A DNA stretch of 13,739 bases, from contig JAHFTN010000027.1 in NCBI GenBank assembly GCA_023269365.1, positions 1 through 13,739 of the forward strand, written 5' to 3'. Of this stretch, positions 6,459 to 13,739 are shown in pieces. The notes below the pieces were generated by a model, which searched no databases, had not been told where the DNA came from, and worked only from the letters and a program-made list of their open reading frames with translations. The position numbers were made by a program, and so were the translations under genes. Position 1 is the first letter of the stretch. The number at the start of each line of letters is the position of its first letter. This DNA is from Chlamydiota bacterium (GTDB taxonomy: Bacteria; Chlamydiota; Chlamydiia; Chlamydiales; Rhabdochlamydiaceae).

Positions 6459-6947
6459 GAGGAGTTTGAACCAGGCGGTATAGATCTCGGGGTGTTGAAT
6501 AAGGTCTTTTTTTAAAGCGTCAAACTCGACCCATTTTGCACTCGCCACTTCTTCGGGATTCGGTAAAGGCTCCCCCTCAAACTCTCCTGCAAATACATGG
6601 TCGAACTCATGTTCGATAAGTCCAGAAGAAAGTTCTGCTCTGTAGATAAATTCGAGCTGTTTGTGAAGAGTGCAACGGATCCCCATCTCCTCTTTTAGCC
6701 GCCTATGGGCTGCTTCTAATACAGGTTCATGGGGCCTCGGGTGACTACAGCATGTGTTTGTCCACAACCCCCCAGAATGGTACTTGGAAAAAGCCCTTTG
6801 CTGAAGCAGCATCTCCCCTTTCTTGTTGAAAAGAACGATAGAAAAAGCGCGGTGTAGATCCCCCTCTTGGTGGGCGCGCAACTTTTCTTTAACCCCTATT
6901 TCCCGATCTAGTGTGTCGACCAAAACGACGAGCTCTTCCCTATGCAT
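6414..6947 (-). CDS. idi: Isopentenyl-diphosphate delta-isomerase, type I
   Basis: Idi interconverts isopentenyl and dimethylallyl diphosphate, the five-carbon units of isoprenoids. The 177-aa Nudix-fold product has metal ligands H26, H32 and H69, the catalytic Cys in TNTCCSHP (C67) and a Nudix-like helix (LEAAHRRLKEEMGI, 77-90). E112 and E114 (IEHEF) take the place of the E. coli E114/E116 pair. Length fits the bacterial type I enzyme. The ATG at 6947 follows an AAGAGGGGAG ribosome binding site. It is a single gene, convergent with nadK and overlapping it by 45 bp, and divergent from the NTT gene. Whether the organism uses the MEP or mevalonate route cannot be judged here. Confidence 0.94.
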   Translation of the reverse strand: MHREELVVLVDTLDREIGVKEKLRAHQEGDLHRAFSIVLFNKKGEMLLQQRAFSKYHSGGLWTNTCCSHPRPHEPVLEAAHRRLKEEMGIRCTLHKQLEFIYRAELSSGLIEHEFDHVFAGEFEGEPLPNPEEVASAKWVEFDALKKDLIQHPEIYTAWFKLLLPQLARPAQFRAQR

Positions 6948-7071
6948 CTCCCCTCTTTCTTAGGATATAAGGGTAACGCACTTTGAAAAATTTTGCATCG
7001 ATTAGAAATAAATCTATTTAGTCTTTGGAATGGCTTGCAAAATTCCAGGGTAGTCCTTACAATGCCTCCCG

Positions 7072-7236
7072 TGAACTTATCCGCAAAGTCAAGTGCTCTG
7101 ATTTTTAAAGGATTTTTCTTGCCAAGTTTCCGAGCTGCTTCGCAGGACATACTTGAATATGTAGGCCAAGAAGCAGCTTGGGAACCTGCTGGAAAAGACT
7201 TAAAAAGCAGAGTACTCGACTTTGCGGATAGGTTCA
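7072..7236. repeat. Palindromic element at the 5' end of the NTT transporter gene
   Basis: The arms are nearly identical inverted copies: TGAACTTATCCGCAAAGTCA on the left against TGAACCTATCCGCAAAGTCG read from the right end, continuing through GTGCTCTG / GTACTCTG and on to GAGCTGCTTC / AAGCTGCTTC, about 70-75 bases per arm around a roughly 15-base centre. The element is open on both strands, and each strand can encode a similar peptide (NLSAKSSA.IFK and LDFAD.F). On the plus strand it is in frame with the NTT coding sequence. It partly shares its inner segment GGCCAAGAAGCAGCT with the element at 2105-2280 (GGCCACGAAGCAGCT). Confidence 0.85.
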
Positions 7237-7259
7237 TTCCACCTCGGCTAAAACACTCT

Positions 7260-8711
7260 ATGCTAAAAACTCTGTTATTCCCTGTGAAACGCGTAGAGTG
7301 GCTCAGTTTCAGCCTCATGTTCTTGATTGTTTCCTTGATTAACGTGAATTTTAGCATCCTGCGCAGCATGCGCAACGCCCTTGTCGTTGCCGACACAGGA
7401 GGCTCTGCCGCCTTTATCCCCTACTTCGAGCTCTTCGGGACCTTTCCCGCATCGATCCTCCTCACGTGGGGGATCTCGAGGTTGATGCGTTTTTTCTCGA
7501 TGCGCTTTATCTTTTCGACGATGATGCTTTTTTTCTTGAGTTTCTTTGTCGTCTTCGCCTTTTGGATCTATCCCCATAGAGATGAGATCCAGGCCCTCCT
7601 AGAGAGCCGATGGGGAGTCCTCTCCTCTTTGAATCGATTTAGGGTGATCATCACTCACTGGCCCGACATGGTATTTTATATCATGTCAGAGCTGTGGAAA
7701 GTCGCGCTCCTCTCGGTCGTCTTTTGGGGATTTCTCAATCAACACCTCGCTCTAGAACAGGCAAAACGGTTCTATCCCCCTCTACTCTTGGGGACGAGTG
7801 TGGGAACGATGCTGGCAGGGCCGATTACCGTCTTTTGCACCTCTGTCTTCAGTTGGAATGTCTTGCACCTCTCCTCACAGCGCTGGCAACATTCCCTCTA
7901 TTTACTTACCGCCTTTCTCCTCTCATGCGGCCTACTCACCCTTTTCCTATTTAGCTTTTTGTTTAAAAAATTAAAAACCACTCCTGTGATCTTGCCTGAA
8001 TCTTGCGAGAAAAAGGAACCCTTTTCTCAACGCCTGCTCTCCCTATCTTCTAGCCTGCGCTATCTTTTCGACTCCCCTTATTTGAAAGCACTCCTTCTTA
8101 TCGTTATTGCCGAATACGTCTGCTATGCTTTAGGCGAGCTCATCTTCCTAGAGACGCTTAAAACCAAGTATTCCACTCCCACAGAATACTGCCAGTACAT
8201 GGGCTCTTTATCGTTTTGGATGGGGGTTTTAACAGCGGGAAGCGCTCTTTTTCTCACTCCCTACTTATTACAGACCTACAGGTGGAGCCGCACGACCCTC
8301 ATTACCCCTATCATCATGGTCATCATCTCCTTTGCCTTCTTCTTCTCTATCTACTGCGCAAAAATGGGGATTTTTCCAACACTATTTCCCTTAACGCTAG
8401 CGGTGATGTTGGGCAGTCTGCATTTTTGTGTGGGAAGGGCTGCAAAATACACCCTCTTCGATGCGATCAAAGAACTCGCCTTCATCCCCCTGAATCAAGA
8501 AGGGCAAGTGAAAGGAAAACTCATCATCGATGGGATCGGCTCTCGCTTGGGAAGAGGCGCCTCTTCTGTACTCAGCATTCCCCTTTTTCTTTTGCTAGGA
8601 GGCCCGATGGAAAGCGCTCTTTTCATCGGCATTTTGGCCACCTTGTTTGCAGCGCTGTCTATCTTTGCTGGAAAGCAGATCGGCGCTGAGCTCGACAAAT
8701 CCCACTACTGA
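7260..8711 (+). CDS. ATP/ADP-translocase-family (NTT/Tlc) nucleotide transporter
   Basis: NTT proteins are inner-membrane carriers that let intracellular bacteria exchange ATP for ADP or import nucleotides and NAD from the host. From the ATG at 7260 the product is 483 aa with about 11-12 membrane segments. It opens with MLKTLLFPVKRVEWLSFSLM, the usual NTT N-terminal pattern, followed by NVNFSILRSMRNALVV and IPYFELFGTFPASILLTW. The frame stays open upstream to a TTG at 6993, which would give 572 aa, but that extra 89-residue segment is mostly translated palindromic element. I therefore choose 7260, although it lacks a ribosome binding site; the native start may have been displaced by the element. 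The canonical first-helix LRDTKDTLVV is replaced by LRSMRNALVV, so it is a divergent paralogue and the substrate is not assigned. Confidence 0.85.
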   Translation: MLKTLLFPVKRVEWLSFSLMFLIVSLINVNFSILRSMRNALVVADTGGSAAFIPYFELFGTFPASILLTWGISRLMRFFSMRFIFSTMMLFFLSFFVVFAFWIYPHRDEIQALLESRWGVLSSLNRFRVIITHWPDMVFYIMSELWKVALLSVVFWGFLNQHLALEQAKRFYPPLLLGTSVGTMLAGPITVFCTSVFSWNVLHLSSQRWQHSLYLLTAFLLSCGLLTLFLFSFLFKKLKTTPVILPESCEKKEPFSQRLLSLSSSLRYLFDSPYLKALLLIVIAEYVCYALGELIFLETLKTKYSTPTEYCQYMGSLSFWMGVLTAGSALFLTPYLLQTYRWSRTTLITPIIMVIISFAFFFSIYCAKMGIFPTLFPLTLAVMLGSLHFCVGRAAKYTLFDAIKELAFIPLNQEGQVKGKLIIDGIGSRLGRGASSVLSIPLFLLLGGPMESALFIGILATLFAALSIFAGKQIGAELDKSHY

Positions 8712-8746
8712 GGGAATTGCATTAACCAGTGAAAGCCTCTCTTCAT

Positions 8747-8775
8747 TTGTGTATAAAACGCAGATAAAATATATT
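8747..8775 (+). promoter_or_regulatory. Candidate promoter for fumC
   Basis: TTGTGT (8747-8752) and TATATT (8770-8775) are separated by 17 bases, a fair sigma-70-type match in the 99-base gap between the NTT stop and fumC. Transcription would begin about 25-30 bases before the fumC start. Confidence 0.45.
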
Positions 8776-8810
8776 GCGAAAAGATGCGTTTTTAGGTTTA
8801 TGGAGAGGCA

Positions 8811-10202
8811 ATGGCTAAATTTAGAGAAGAGCGAGATAGCATGGGGACGATTAAAGTCCCCAAAGACCGTTTATGGGGAGCCCAAACCCAGCGCTCAATA
8901 AAATATTTTCGCATTGGCACCGACCTCATGCCACGAGAGATGATTCCCGCCTACGCGATAGAAAAAAAGGCGTGTGCCCTTGTGAATTATGCCCAAGGGG
9001 ACCTTTCTAAAGAGAAAAAAGATCTCATCGTCAAGGTATGCGATGAGATCTTAAGCGGAAAACTCAACGACCATTTCCCTCTTAACGTATGGATGACGGG
9101 CAGCGGAACGCAGTTTAACATGAATATTAACGAGGTGGTTTCCAACCGCTGCTCCCAGCTCAGAAACAGCGCACTTGGCAGCAAAAAACCGGTTCATCCC
9201 AATGATGATGTCAATATGTCCCAATCCTCTAACGATTCTTTTCCCACCGTAATGCACATGGCAGTCGTTTTCGAGATGCACACCCAGCTGATCCCCGCTG
9301 TGGAGCATCTGAAGAAATCGATCCATGCCAAATCCCTCGCCTGGAAGTCGATTGTGAAATTGGGAAGGACCCATCTTCAAGATGCGACCCCTCTTACACT
9401 GGGACAAGAGTTCTCTGGCTACGCTAGCTACCTCGAAAACGATCTTGAAAGGATTAAAGAAACTCTCAAGGGGGTTTATGCCCTAACGCTGGGGGGGACT
9501 GCGATCGGGACGGGGATCAACACGCGCAAAGGATTTGACAAAGCCGTCGTAACCCAAATTGCAAAACTCACAAAATTTCCTTTCGTCGTAGTGAAAAATA
9601 AATTTGCAGCCCAAGGCGCCCATAGTGCCCTTGTCCACCTCAGCGGTTCTCTTAAGGCTTTAGCCACATCGCTATTTAAAATAGCAAGTGACATCCGCCT
9701 CCTCTCCTGTGGGCCTAGAGCGGGAATTTCTGAGCTAATCCTTCCTTCTAATGAACCGGGGTCATCCATCATGCCAGGAAAAGTCAACCCTACCCAATGT
9801 GAAGCTTTGACGATGGTTGCCCTCCAAGTCATTGCCAACGACCTTGCCGTCTCTTTGGGCAGTGCTAGCGGCGATCTCGAGATGAATGTCTACAAGCCCC
9901 TGATCATTAGTAACCTTTTGCAATCGATCCGCCTGCTCAGCGACGGATGTAGACACTTTGACAAGTACCTCATCCAGGGGATAAAGCCTAACTTAAAAAA
10001 AATTAAAGCCGATTTAAATAAGTCCCTAATGTTGGTTACAGCTCTGACCCCTCTTATCGGTTATGATAAAGCCTCAGCCCTTGCTCACTATGCGATGGAG
10101 AAAGATTTAAGCTTGAAGGAAGCGGCCCTCACGTTGGGCTATATCACAGAAAAAGAGTTCGATAAGTATATCGATCCCCTGAAAATGTGCTCCCCCTCAT
10201 GA
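8811..10202 (+). CDS. fumC: Fumarate hydratase, class II
   Basis: FumC is an iron-independent TCA-cycle enzyme that hydrates fumarate to malate. The 463-aa product has the usual length and the motifs of the class: TGSGTQFNMNINEVVSNR (96-113), HPNDDVNMSQSSND (129-142), GRTHLQDATP (185-194, catalytic H188) and the superfamily signature GSSIMPGKVNP (317-327) with the catalytic loop serine. These identify FumC rather than aspartase or argininosuccinate lyase. The ATG at 8811 has GGAGAGG directly upstream. It appears to be a single-gene unit with its own candidate promoter. It is convergent with acpP, with a REP-like hairpin in the 102-base gap. Confidence 0.96.
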   Translation: MAKFREERDSMGTIKVPKDRLWGAQTQRSIKYFRIGTDLMPREMIPAYAIEKKACALVNYAQGDLSKEKKDLIVKVCDEILSGKLNDHFPLNVWMTGSGTQFNMNINEVVSNRCSQLRNSALGSKKPVHPNDDVNMSQSSNDSFPTVMHMAVVFEMHTQLIPAVEHLKKSIHAKSLAWKSIVKLGRTHLQDATPLTLGQEFSGYASYLENDLERIKETLKGVYALTLGGTAIGTGINTRKGFDKAVVTQIAKLTKFPFVVVKNKFAAQGAHSALVHLSGSLKALATSLFKIASDIRLLSCGPRAGISELILPSNEPGSSIMPGKVNPTQCEALTMVALQVIANDLAVSLGSASGDLEMNVYKPLIISNLLQSIRLLSDGCRHFDKYLIQGIKPNLKKIKADLNKSLMLVTALTPLIGYDKASALAHYAMEKDLSLKEAALTLGYITEKEFDKYIDPLKMCSPS

Positions 10203-10257
10203 ACTTAAACTTCAGCTGCGCCGAGTATAACAGGCCCTGAAAAGAGACCCCCTTTGC

Positions 10258-10292
10258 ACTGGACTTGTGACCATTGATGGAGACAAGTCCAG
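10258..10292. repeat. REP-like hairpin, copy 2
   Basis: CTGGACTTGT (10259-10268) pairs perfectly with ACAAGTCCAG (10283-10292) around a loop holding CCATTGATGG, itself a small palindrome. The stem and most of the loop match the copy at 1518-1553. It lies between convergent fumC and acpP and could help end both transcripts, but no T-run follows on either strand. Confidence 0.75.
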
Positions 10293-10304
10293 CTGCAGAA
10301 GAAA

Positions 10305-10538
10305 CTACCCTTTTTTCTTCTTGATGTAGGCGACCACATCTCCTACTGTCTTGAGTTTTTCTGCTTCTTCTTCAGAGATTTCAAAGCCGAATCGCTCTTC
10401 AAACGTCATAATGAGCTCGGTGAGATCCAGAGAATCTGCATTTAAATCTTCTACAAAAGATTTGTTAAGAGCGACATCATTTGCATCGACACCGAGTTGT
10501 TCTACCACGATGTCAATGACTTCTTTTTCTATGGCCAT
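10305..10538 (-). CDS. acpP: Acyl carrier protein
   Basis: ACP carries the growing acyl chain of type II fatty-acid synthesis on a 4'-phosphopantetheine arm. The 77-aa acidic product has the modification site S36 in EDLNADSLDLTELIMTFEER, and the typical four-helix layout. A second ATG two codons upstream (10544) is possible. I choose 10538 because AAAGGA lies six bases before it and MAIEKEVIDIVVEQLGV matches the family N-terminus. The C-terminal tail KKKKG is unusually basic. It is the last gene of fabH-fabD-fabG-acpP, close behind fabG. Confidence 0.95.
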   Translation of the reverse strand: MAIEKEVIDIVVEQLGVDANDVALNKSFVEDLNADSLDLTELIMTFEERFGFEISEEEAEKLKTVGDVVAYIKKKKG

Positions 10539-10561
10539 AGTCATTCCTTTTTCCTTTAATT

Positions 10562-11314
10562 TTAAGCCATTACCATGCCACCATCTACTGTGAGCACCTG
10601 CCCTGTCATATAATCAGACAGAGAGCTCGCTAGAAATAGAGCGACATTGGCAATATCTTGCGCTTTCCCCAACCTTCCCATGGGGATCTTCTTGAGAAGT
10701 CCTTCCTTTTGAGAATCTGTTAATGCATCCGTCATGCGCGTGATAATAAACCCTGGGGCGATGCAATTGACACCAATCCCTCGAGTTGCAACTTCCTGGG
10801 CCAGCGCCTTCGTGAAGCCGATCATCCCCGCCTTAGAGGCTGCGTAATTCGTCTGTCCTGCATTTCCCATCTGTCCCACGACAGAAGAAATATTTATAAT
10901 CTTGCCCGCCTTGGCTTTGATCATAGGGCGAATCAGGCACTGACACAGATTATACACAGATTTCAAATTCACATCAATGACGAGATCCCAATCTTCTTCT
11001 GTCATGCGCATCAGTAGCCCATCGCGGGTGATCCCCGCATTGTTGACAAGAACATCGATCTGCCCAAATGAAGAGATCAATCCCTCAAGCGCCTTTTCTA
11101 CAGCTACCTTATTCGACACATCGACAACAAAAGAAATAAATTGTTGATCGGGTCTCAAAGCTTTAAGATCAACTAAAACTTGGGCGGCCCTCTCTTCACT
11201 CGTCCCAAAGATGGCGACATCAGCCCCTTCTTCTGCGAATTTAAAGGCGATCTCCCTTCCAATCCCCGCCGTTCCTCCTGTGATGAGTGCCTTTTTTCCT
11301 TTTAGCAGTTGCAT
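10562..11314 (-). CDS. fabG: 3-oxoacyl-[acyl-carrier-protein] reductase
   Basis: FabG reduces 3-oxoacyl-ACP to 3-hydroxyacyl-ACP with NADPH, the first reduction of each elongation cycle. The 250-aa short-chain dehydrogenase has the cofactor motif GGTAGIG (13-19), NNAG (91-94) and the catalytic set N116, S144 (NISSVVG), Y157 and K161 (YAASK), with PG at the usual place after it. The ATG at 11314 has GAGG four bases upstream and overlaps the end of fabD by 13 bases, so translation is probably coupled. acpP follows after 17-23 bases, depending on its start. Confidence 0.96.
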   Translation of the reverse strand: MQLLKGKKALITGGTAGIGREIAFKFAEEGADVAIFGTSEERAAQVLVDLKALRPDQQFISFVVDVSNKVAVEKALEGLISSFGQIDVLVNNAGITRDGLLMRMTEEDWDLVIDVNLKSVYNLCQCLIRPMIKAKAGKIINISSVVGQMGNAGQTNYAASKAGMIGFTKALAQEVATRGIGVNCIAPGFIITRMTDALTDSQKEGLLKKIPMGRLGKAQDIANVALFLASSLSDYMTGQVLTVDGGMVMA

Positions 11315-12237
11315 AGCGCCTCGATATCTGTAATTTTTTCAATGCTGTAGGTCGGATGGGTAAGCCCGATCCTCTTATTCATCCCACTTAACGTCTTGCC
11401 AGGGCCCATTTCTATGTAGGCGGTGATCCCCTCTTTTTCCATGGCCAAAATCCCCTTCTCCCAACGTACGGGGGACACGACTTGGTCAATGAGGTTCTGC
11501 TTGAGGGCAGCACTCGAGTGCACAAAGTCACCCGGCACATTCATGACCACTTGAATCGAGCTCTCTTGAAAAGGGGTCAATTCTATTTTTAAACGCAACG
11601 CCTCTTGGGCAGAGCGCATGAGGCCGCTATGAAACGCTCCGGACACATCGAGAGGAAGGATCCGCTTAGCCCCTTGCTGCTTGAGGGGCTCTTGCGCAAT
11701 TGCTAATGCCTCTAAAGACCCCGCAATCACGATTTGCCCAGGGCAATTGATATTGGCAAGCCAAAGAGGATGGGGAGGGTTAAGAGTGTTCACGACGGAG
11801 AGCACCTTCTCTTCTGTTAACCCCAAGACGACCTGCATCGATCCTCTAACTTCCTCACATGCCTTATGCATCGCTTCTGCCCTTATCCTAACAAGGTCGA
11901 GCCCTGCTGTAAAAGGAAGGCGCCTGGCTGCTGTGAGTGCTGTATATTCTCCTAAACTCAACCCCGCACACACAACCGGGACCAAATGAGGAAACCGCTC
12001 TTGAATCGTGCGCAAGATCGCAATGCTCGTAATATAAATGGCGATTTGACTGTTTTTGGTTAGCGTAAGCTCTTCAGACGGGCCCTCAAAGATGAGTTTA
12101 GAGAAGGGGCACTGTAAAAATGCATCCGCTTCTTCAAAGACGCGCCTTGCTACTGTAAACTGCTCATAAAAATCTTTGCCCATCCCGGGGATTTGCGCTC
12201 CCTGACCTGGGAATAGGAAGGCTAAATTCTTACCCAT
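11302..12237 (-). CDS. fabD: Malonyl-CoA:ACP transacylase
   Basis: FabD loads malonate from CoA onto ACP for fatty-acid synthesis. The 311-aa product has the oxyanion-hole segment FPGQGAQ (Q12), the nucleophile S94 in GLSLGEY, R119 (the malonate-binding Arg of the family) and catalytic H203 in GAFHSGLM, and ends with the usual EMGPGKTLSGM region (about residue 287 onward). Length is normal. Its ATG shares one base with the fabH stop (TAATG), and its 3' end overlaps fabG, so the operon is tightly packed. Confidence 0.96.
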   Translation of the reverse strand: MGKNLAFLFPGQGAQIPGMGKDFYEQFTVARRVFEEADAFLQCPFSKLIFEGPSEELTLTKNSQIAIYITSIAILRTIQERFPHLVPVVCAGLSLGEYTALTAARRLPFTAGLDLVRIRAEAMHKACEEVRGSMQVVLGLTEEKVLSVVNTLNPPHPLWLANINCPGQIVIAGSLEALAIAQEPLKQQGAKRILPLDVSGAFHSGLMRSAQEALRLKIELTPFQESSIQVVMNVPGDFVHSSAALKQNLIDQVVSPVRWEKGILAMEKEGITAYIEMGPGKTLSGMNKRIGLTHPTYSIEKITDIEALCNC

Positions 12238-13241
12238 TAAGGCTCCCCAGAAATTTTTGTTAGGATAGAAGCTCCCCAGGTGAGCCCCGAGCCAAAGGCG
12301 ACGAGGAGAAGGTTTTCTTTGTCCTTTAATTGCCCCAGCTTTACTAGTTCGTCTAAAGCGATACCCAAAGAGGATGCCGAAGTGTTTCCATATTTGTGAA
12401 TCGTCAAATAGACCCGCTCCATCGCCACACCAAACCGCTTTGCAATTGCCTCAATAATCCTGACATTCGCTTGATGGGGCACGATCCAGCTGATTGCCGA
12501 CTCATCAAGGCCTACCCGCTCGAGCGATTGTTTCGCCGCCATCTCCATCCGTCTCACTGCATGCTTATAGGTCTCTTTTCCTCCCATCTGGAGGTAATGC
12601 ATCCCCTTTGCCACTGTTTCAGAAGAGGAAGGATTCCTCGAGCCCCCGGCAGGGAGGATTAATAATTCTGCCAAATCCCCATCCGCCCCTAAACACACAT
12701 CTTGGATAAGAAGGCCCGGGCCCTTACTACTGACAACGCAAGCTGACGCCCCATCGCCAAAGAGCACACACGTCGTCCTGTCTTTGTAGTCTACGATCGC
12801 AGAGAGCTTCTCAGAAGCGACAATTAGAATTTGATTATATCTACCCGATTCAATGAAAGCCTGGGCTTGGGATAAAGCATAGATATACCCCGTACATGCT
12901 GCCTGAATGTCTAAAGCCGCCGCATTCACAGCCTTTAATTTAGCCTGGATAAGGCATGCCGTGCTGGGGAACATATAGTCCGGTGTCAATGTTGCGACCA
13001 AAATCAGATCGATCTCTTCTGCCTTGACCCCCGCAGATTCCATCGCCTTGAGAGCAGCCAGATGCCCCATGTCGGAGGTGAACTCATCCTCACGGGCAAT
13101 CCGCCGCTCTTTCATACCGGTGCGGCTCCAGATCCACTCATCTGAAGTGTCCACCAACTTCGCGAGATCTTCATTGGACAAAACCCTCTCCGGCAGGTAG
13201 GAGCCCGTCCCCGTAATCCGCGCTCGAATTCGTTTCTGCAT
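12237..13241 (-). CDS. fabH: 3-oxoacyl-[acyl-carrier-protein] synthase III (KAS III)
   Basis: FabH starts fatty-acid synthesis by condensing acetyl-CoA with malonyl-ACP. The 334-aa product has the Cys-His-Asn triad: C116 (IQAACTGY), H256 (VPHQANVR) and N286 (GNTSASS), plus TSDEWIWSRTGMKERR (32-47) and the C-terminal GSGLTWG. The ATG at 13241 has no recognisable ribosome binding site, being preceded by an AT-rich TTTTATTTTT, which is unlike its neighbours. It is nevertheless the first Met at the usual family start. As first gene of fabH-fabD-fabG-acpP it should be near the operon promoter. TAAAAT about 45 bases upstream on the minus strand is a possible -10 box without a clear -35. Confidence 0.95.
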   Translation of the reverse strand: MQKRIRARITGTGSYLPERVLSNEDLAKLVDTSDEWIWSRTGMKERRIAREDEFTSDMGHLAALKAMESAGVKAEEIDLILVATLTPDYMFPSTACLIQAKLKAVNAAALDIQAACTGYIYALSQAQAFIESGRYNQILIVASEKLSAIVDYKDRTTCVLFGDGASACVVSSKGPGLLIQDVCLGADGDLAELLILPAGGSRNPSSSETVAKGMHYLQMGGKETYKHAVRRMEMAAKQSLERVGLDESAISWIVPHQANVRIIEAIAKRFGVAMERVYLTIHKYGNTSASSLGIALDELVKLGQLKDKENLLLVAFGSGLTWGASILTKISGEP

Positions 13242-13362
13242 AAAAATAAAATTTAAGTTATGTGACTAGAGAGGATTTTAGCCTATCTCCTCTAAAAAGG
13301 GAAAGGGTTTTCTGCTGTTTTGTAAAAAAATAATGTAATGGATTAAAACCCGCTTTTTAATG

Positions 13363-13368
13363 TACAAT
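13363..13368 (+). promoter_or_regulatory. Candidate -10 box for the right-edge small gene
   Basis: TACAAT lies so that transcription would begin near 13375, leaving a short leader with the strong ribosome binding site AAAGGAGG (13383-13390). No good -35 box is visible. If correct, the upstream ATG at 13360 would lie outside the transcript. Confidence 0.3.
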
Positions 13369-13395
13369 ACATCCTTTTATTTAAAGGAGGATATA

Positions 13396-13644
13396 GTGAC
13401 AACTGGTATTACAAAAGAGAATCCTGTAATTGTTTTTCCTGGGGAATATCATCTCCTTCTAGGAGGAACTATGCAGACTCCCACTCCAAAACATTCCCAC
13501 GCTGTAGCATTTCTTTGTGAGCACTCAGCCGCGTTAGCCAATATTGATGCTTACACCGATGTGGCCAGTGTATTTGTAAAAATTTTAGAAGAATTTAAGT
13601 CAATGCATGAGCCAAGGTCCAGGGGGAGCGCATCAAATAACTGA
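13396..13644 (+). CDS. Hypothetical protein, 82 aa
   Basis: I do not recognise this protein. The GTG at 13396 is chosen because a near-consensus ribosome binding site, AAAGGAGG, ends five bases before it. An in-frame ATG at 13360 has no such site. The product begins MTTGITKENPVIVFPGEYHL and is soluble-looking, with no signal peptide. Its middle is helical (SHAVAFLCEHSAALANIDAY, then TDVASVFVKILEEFKS) and its tail is basic and polar (RSRGSASNN). It is divergent from fabH, with a 154-base gap. It could be a lineage-specific small protein; no function is assigned. Confidence 0.6.
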   Translation: MTTGITKENPVIVFPGEYHLLLGGTMQTPTPKHSHAVAFLCEHSAALANIDAYTDVASVFVKILEEFKSMHEPRSRGSASNN

Positions 13645-13739
13645 CTAATCTGACCCCCTATATCCCCCCACATATCCTCACTGCTTGACCTTATAGTAAA
13701 AAATTCAGCACTATAGACGGATTTTTACCAAGGCCGTAT

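Noticed and set aside
6908..7396. 162-codon minus-strand open frame across the NTT 5' region
   Set aside because: It overlaps the idi start and the NTT coding region on the opposite strand; its openness comes from the palindrome.
13360..13395. ATG at 13360 as the start of the right-edge small gene
   Set aside because: No ribosome binding site there, whereas the GTG at 13396 has AAAGGAGG at proper spacing.

Overview
The window looks like a chromosomal stretch from a chlamydia-like ('environmental') member of the Chlamydiota. This is inferred from gene content and order: an ATP/ADP-translocase-family (NTT) nucleotide transporter, a fabH-fabD-fabG-acpP cluster in the order I recall from Chlamydia, and tpiA divergent from xseA-xseB. 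Genus and species cannot be fixed from the sequence alone.

Layout. The left edge (2-139) carries the last 45 codons of a probable histidine-phosphatase-family protein, followed by an SMR/Gdx-type small exporter (204-530) and an unrecognised 175-aa protein on the minus strand (557-1084). From 1085 to 2280 the sequence is gene-poor. It holds a short stretch resembling the 5' end of tmRNA (1138-1173), three long palindromic elements (1174-1259, about 1335-1500, 2105-2280), a REP-like hairpin (1518-1553) and one orphan 100-aa gene (1576-1878, minus) with an AT-rich upstream region. A housekeeping block follows: tpiA-secG-def on the minus strand, divergent from the tightly coupled xseA-xseB-nadK on the plus strand. 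nadK overlaps the 3' end of a type I idi gene by 45 bp, tail to tail. Next come the NTT transporter, with a fourth palindromic element at its 5' end (7072-7236), and class II fumarase fumC. A second copy of the REP-like hairpin (10258-10292) lies between fumC and the convergent fabH-fabD-fabG-acpP operon, which runs leftward from 13241 to 10305. The right edge has a small orphan gene (GTG start at 13396) and 95 bases without a recognisable gene.

How the genes work together. fabH, fabD, fabG and acpP form a type II fatty-acid initiation and first-reduction module. xseA and xseB encode the two subunits of exonuclease VII. tpiA (glycolysis), fumC (TCA cycle), nadK (NADP supply, including for FabG), idi (isoprenoid precursors), secG (protein export) and def (N-terminal deformylation) are core functions. 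The NTT protein would import nucleotides or a related metabolite from a host, in keeping with an intracellular lifestyle.

The genes themselves are mostly conventional. The unusual content is the density of non-coding palindromic elements: two related ones with matching ends and inner sequence, one different family, one that stays open in frame with the NTT coding sequence, and a separate REP-like hairpin found twice at gene 3' ends. I found no CRISPR array, transposase, complete tRNA or rRNA. I do not claim a new defence or metabolic system here.
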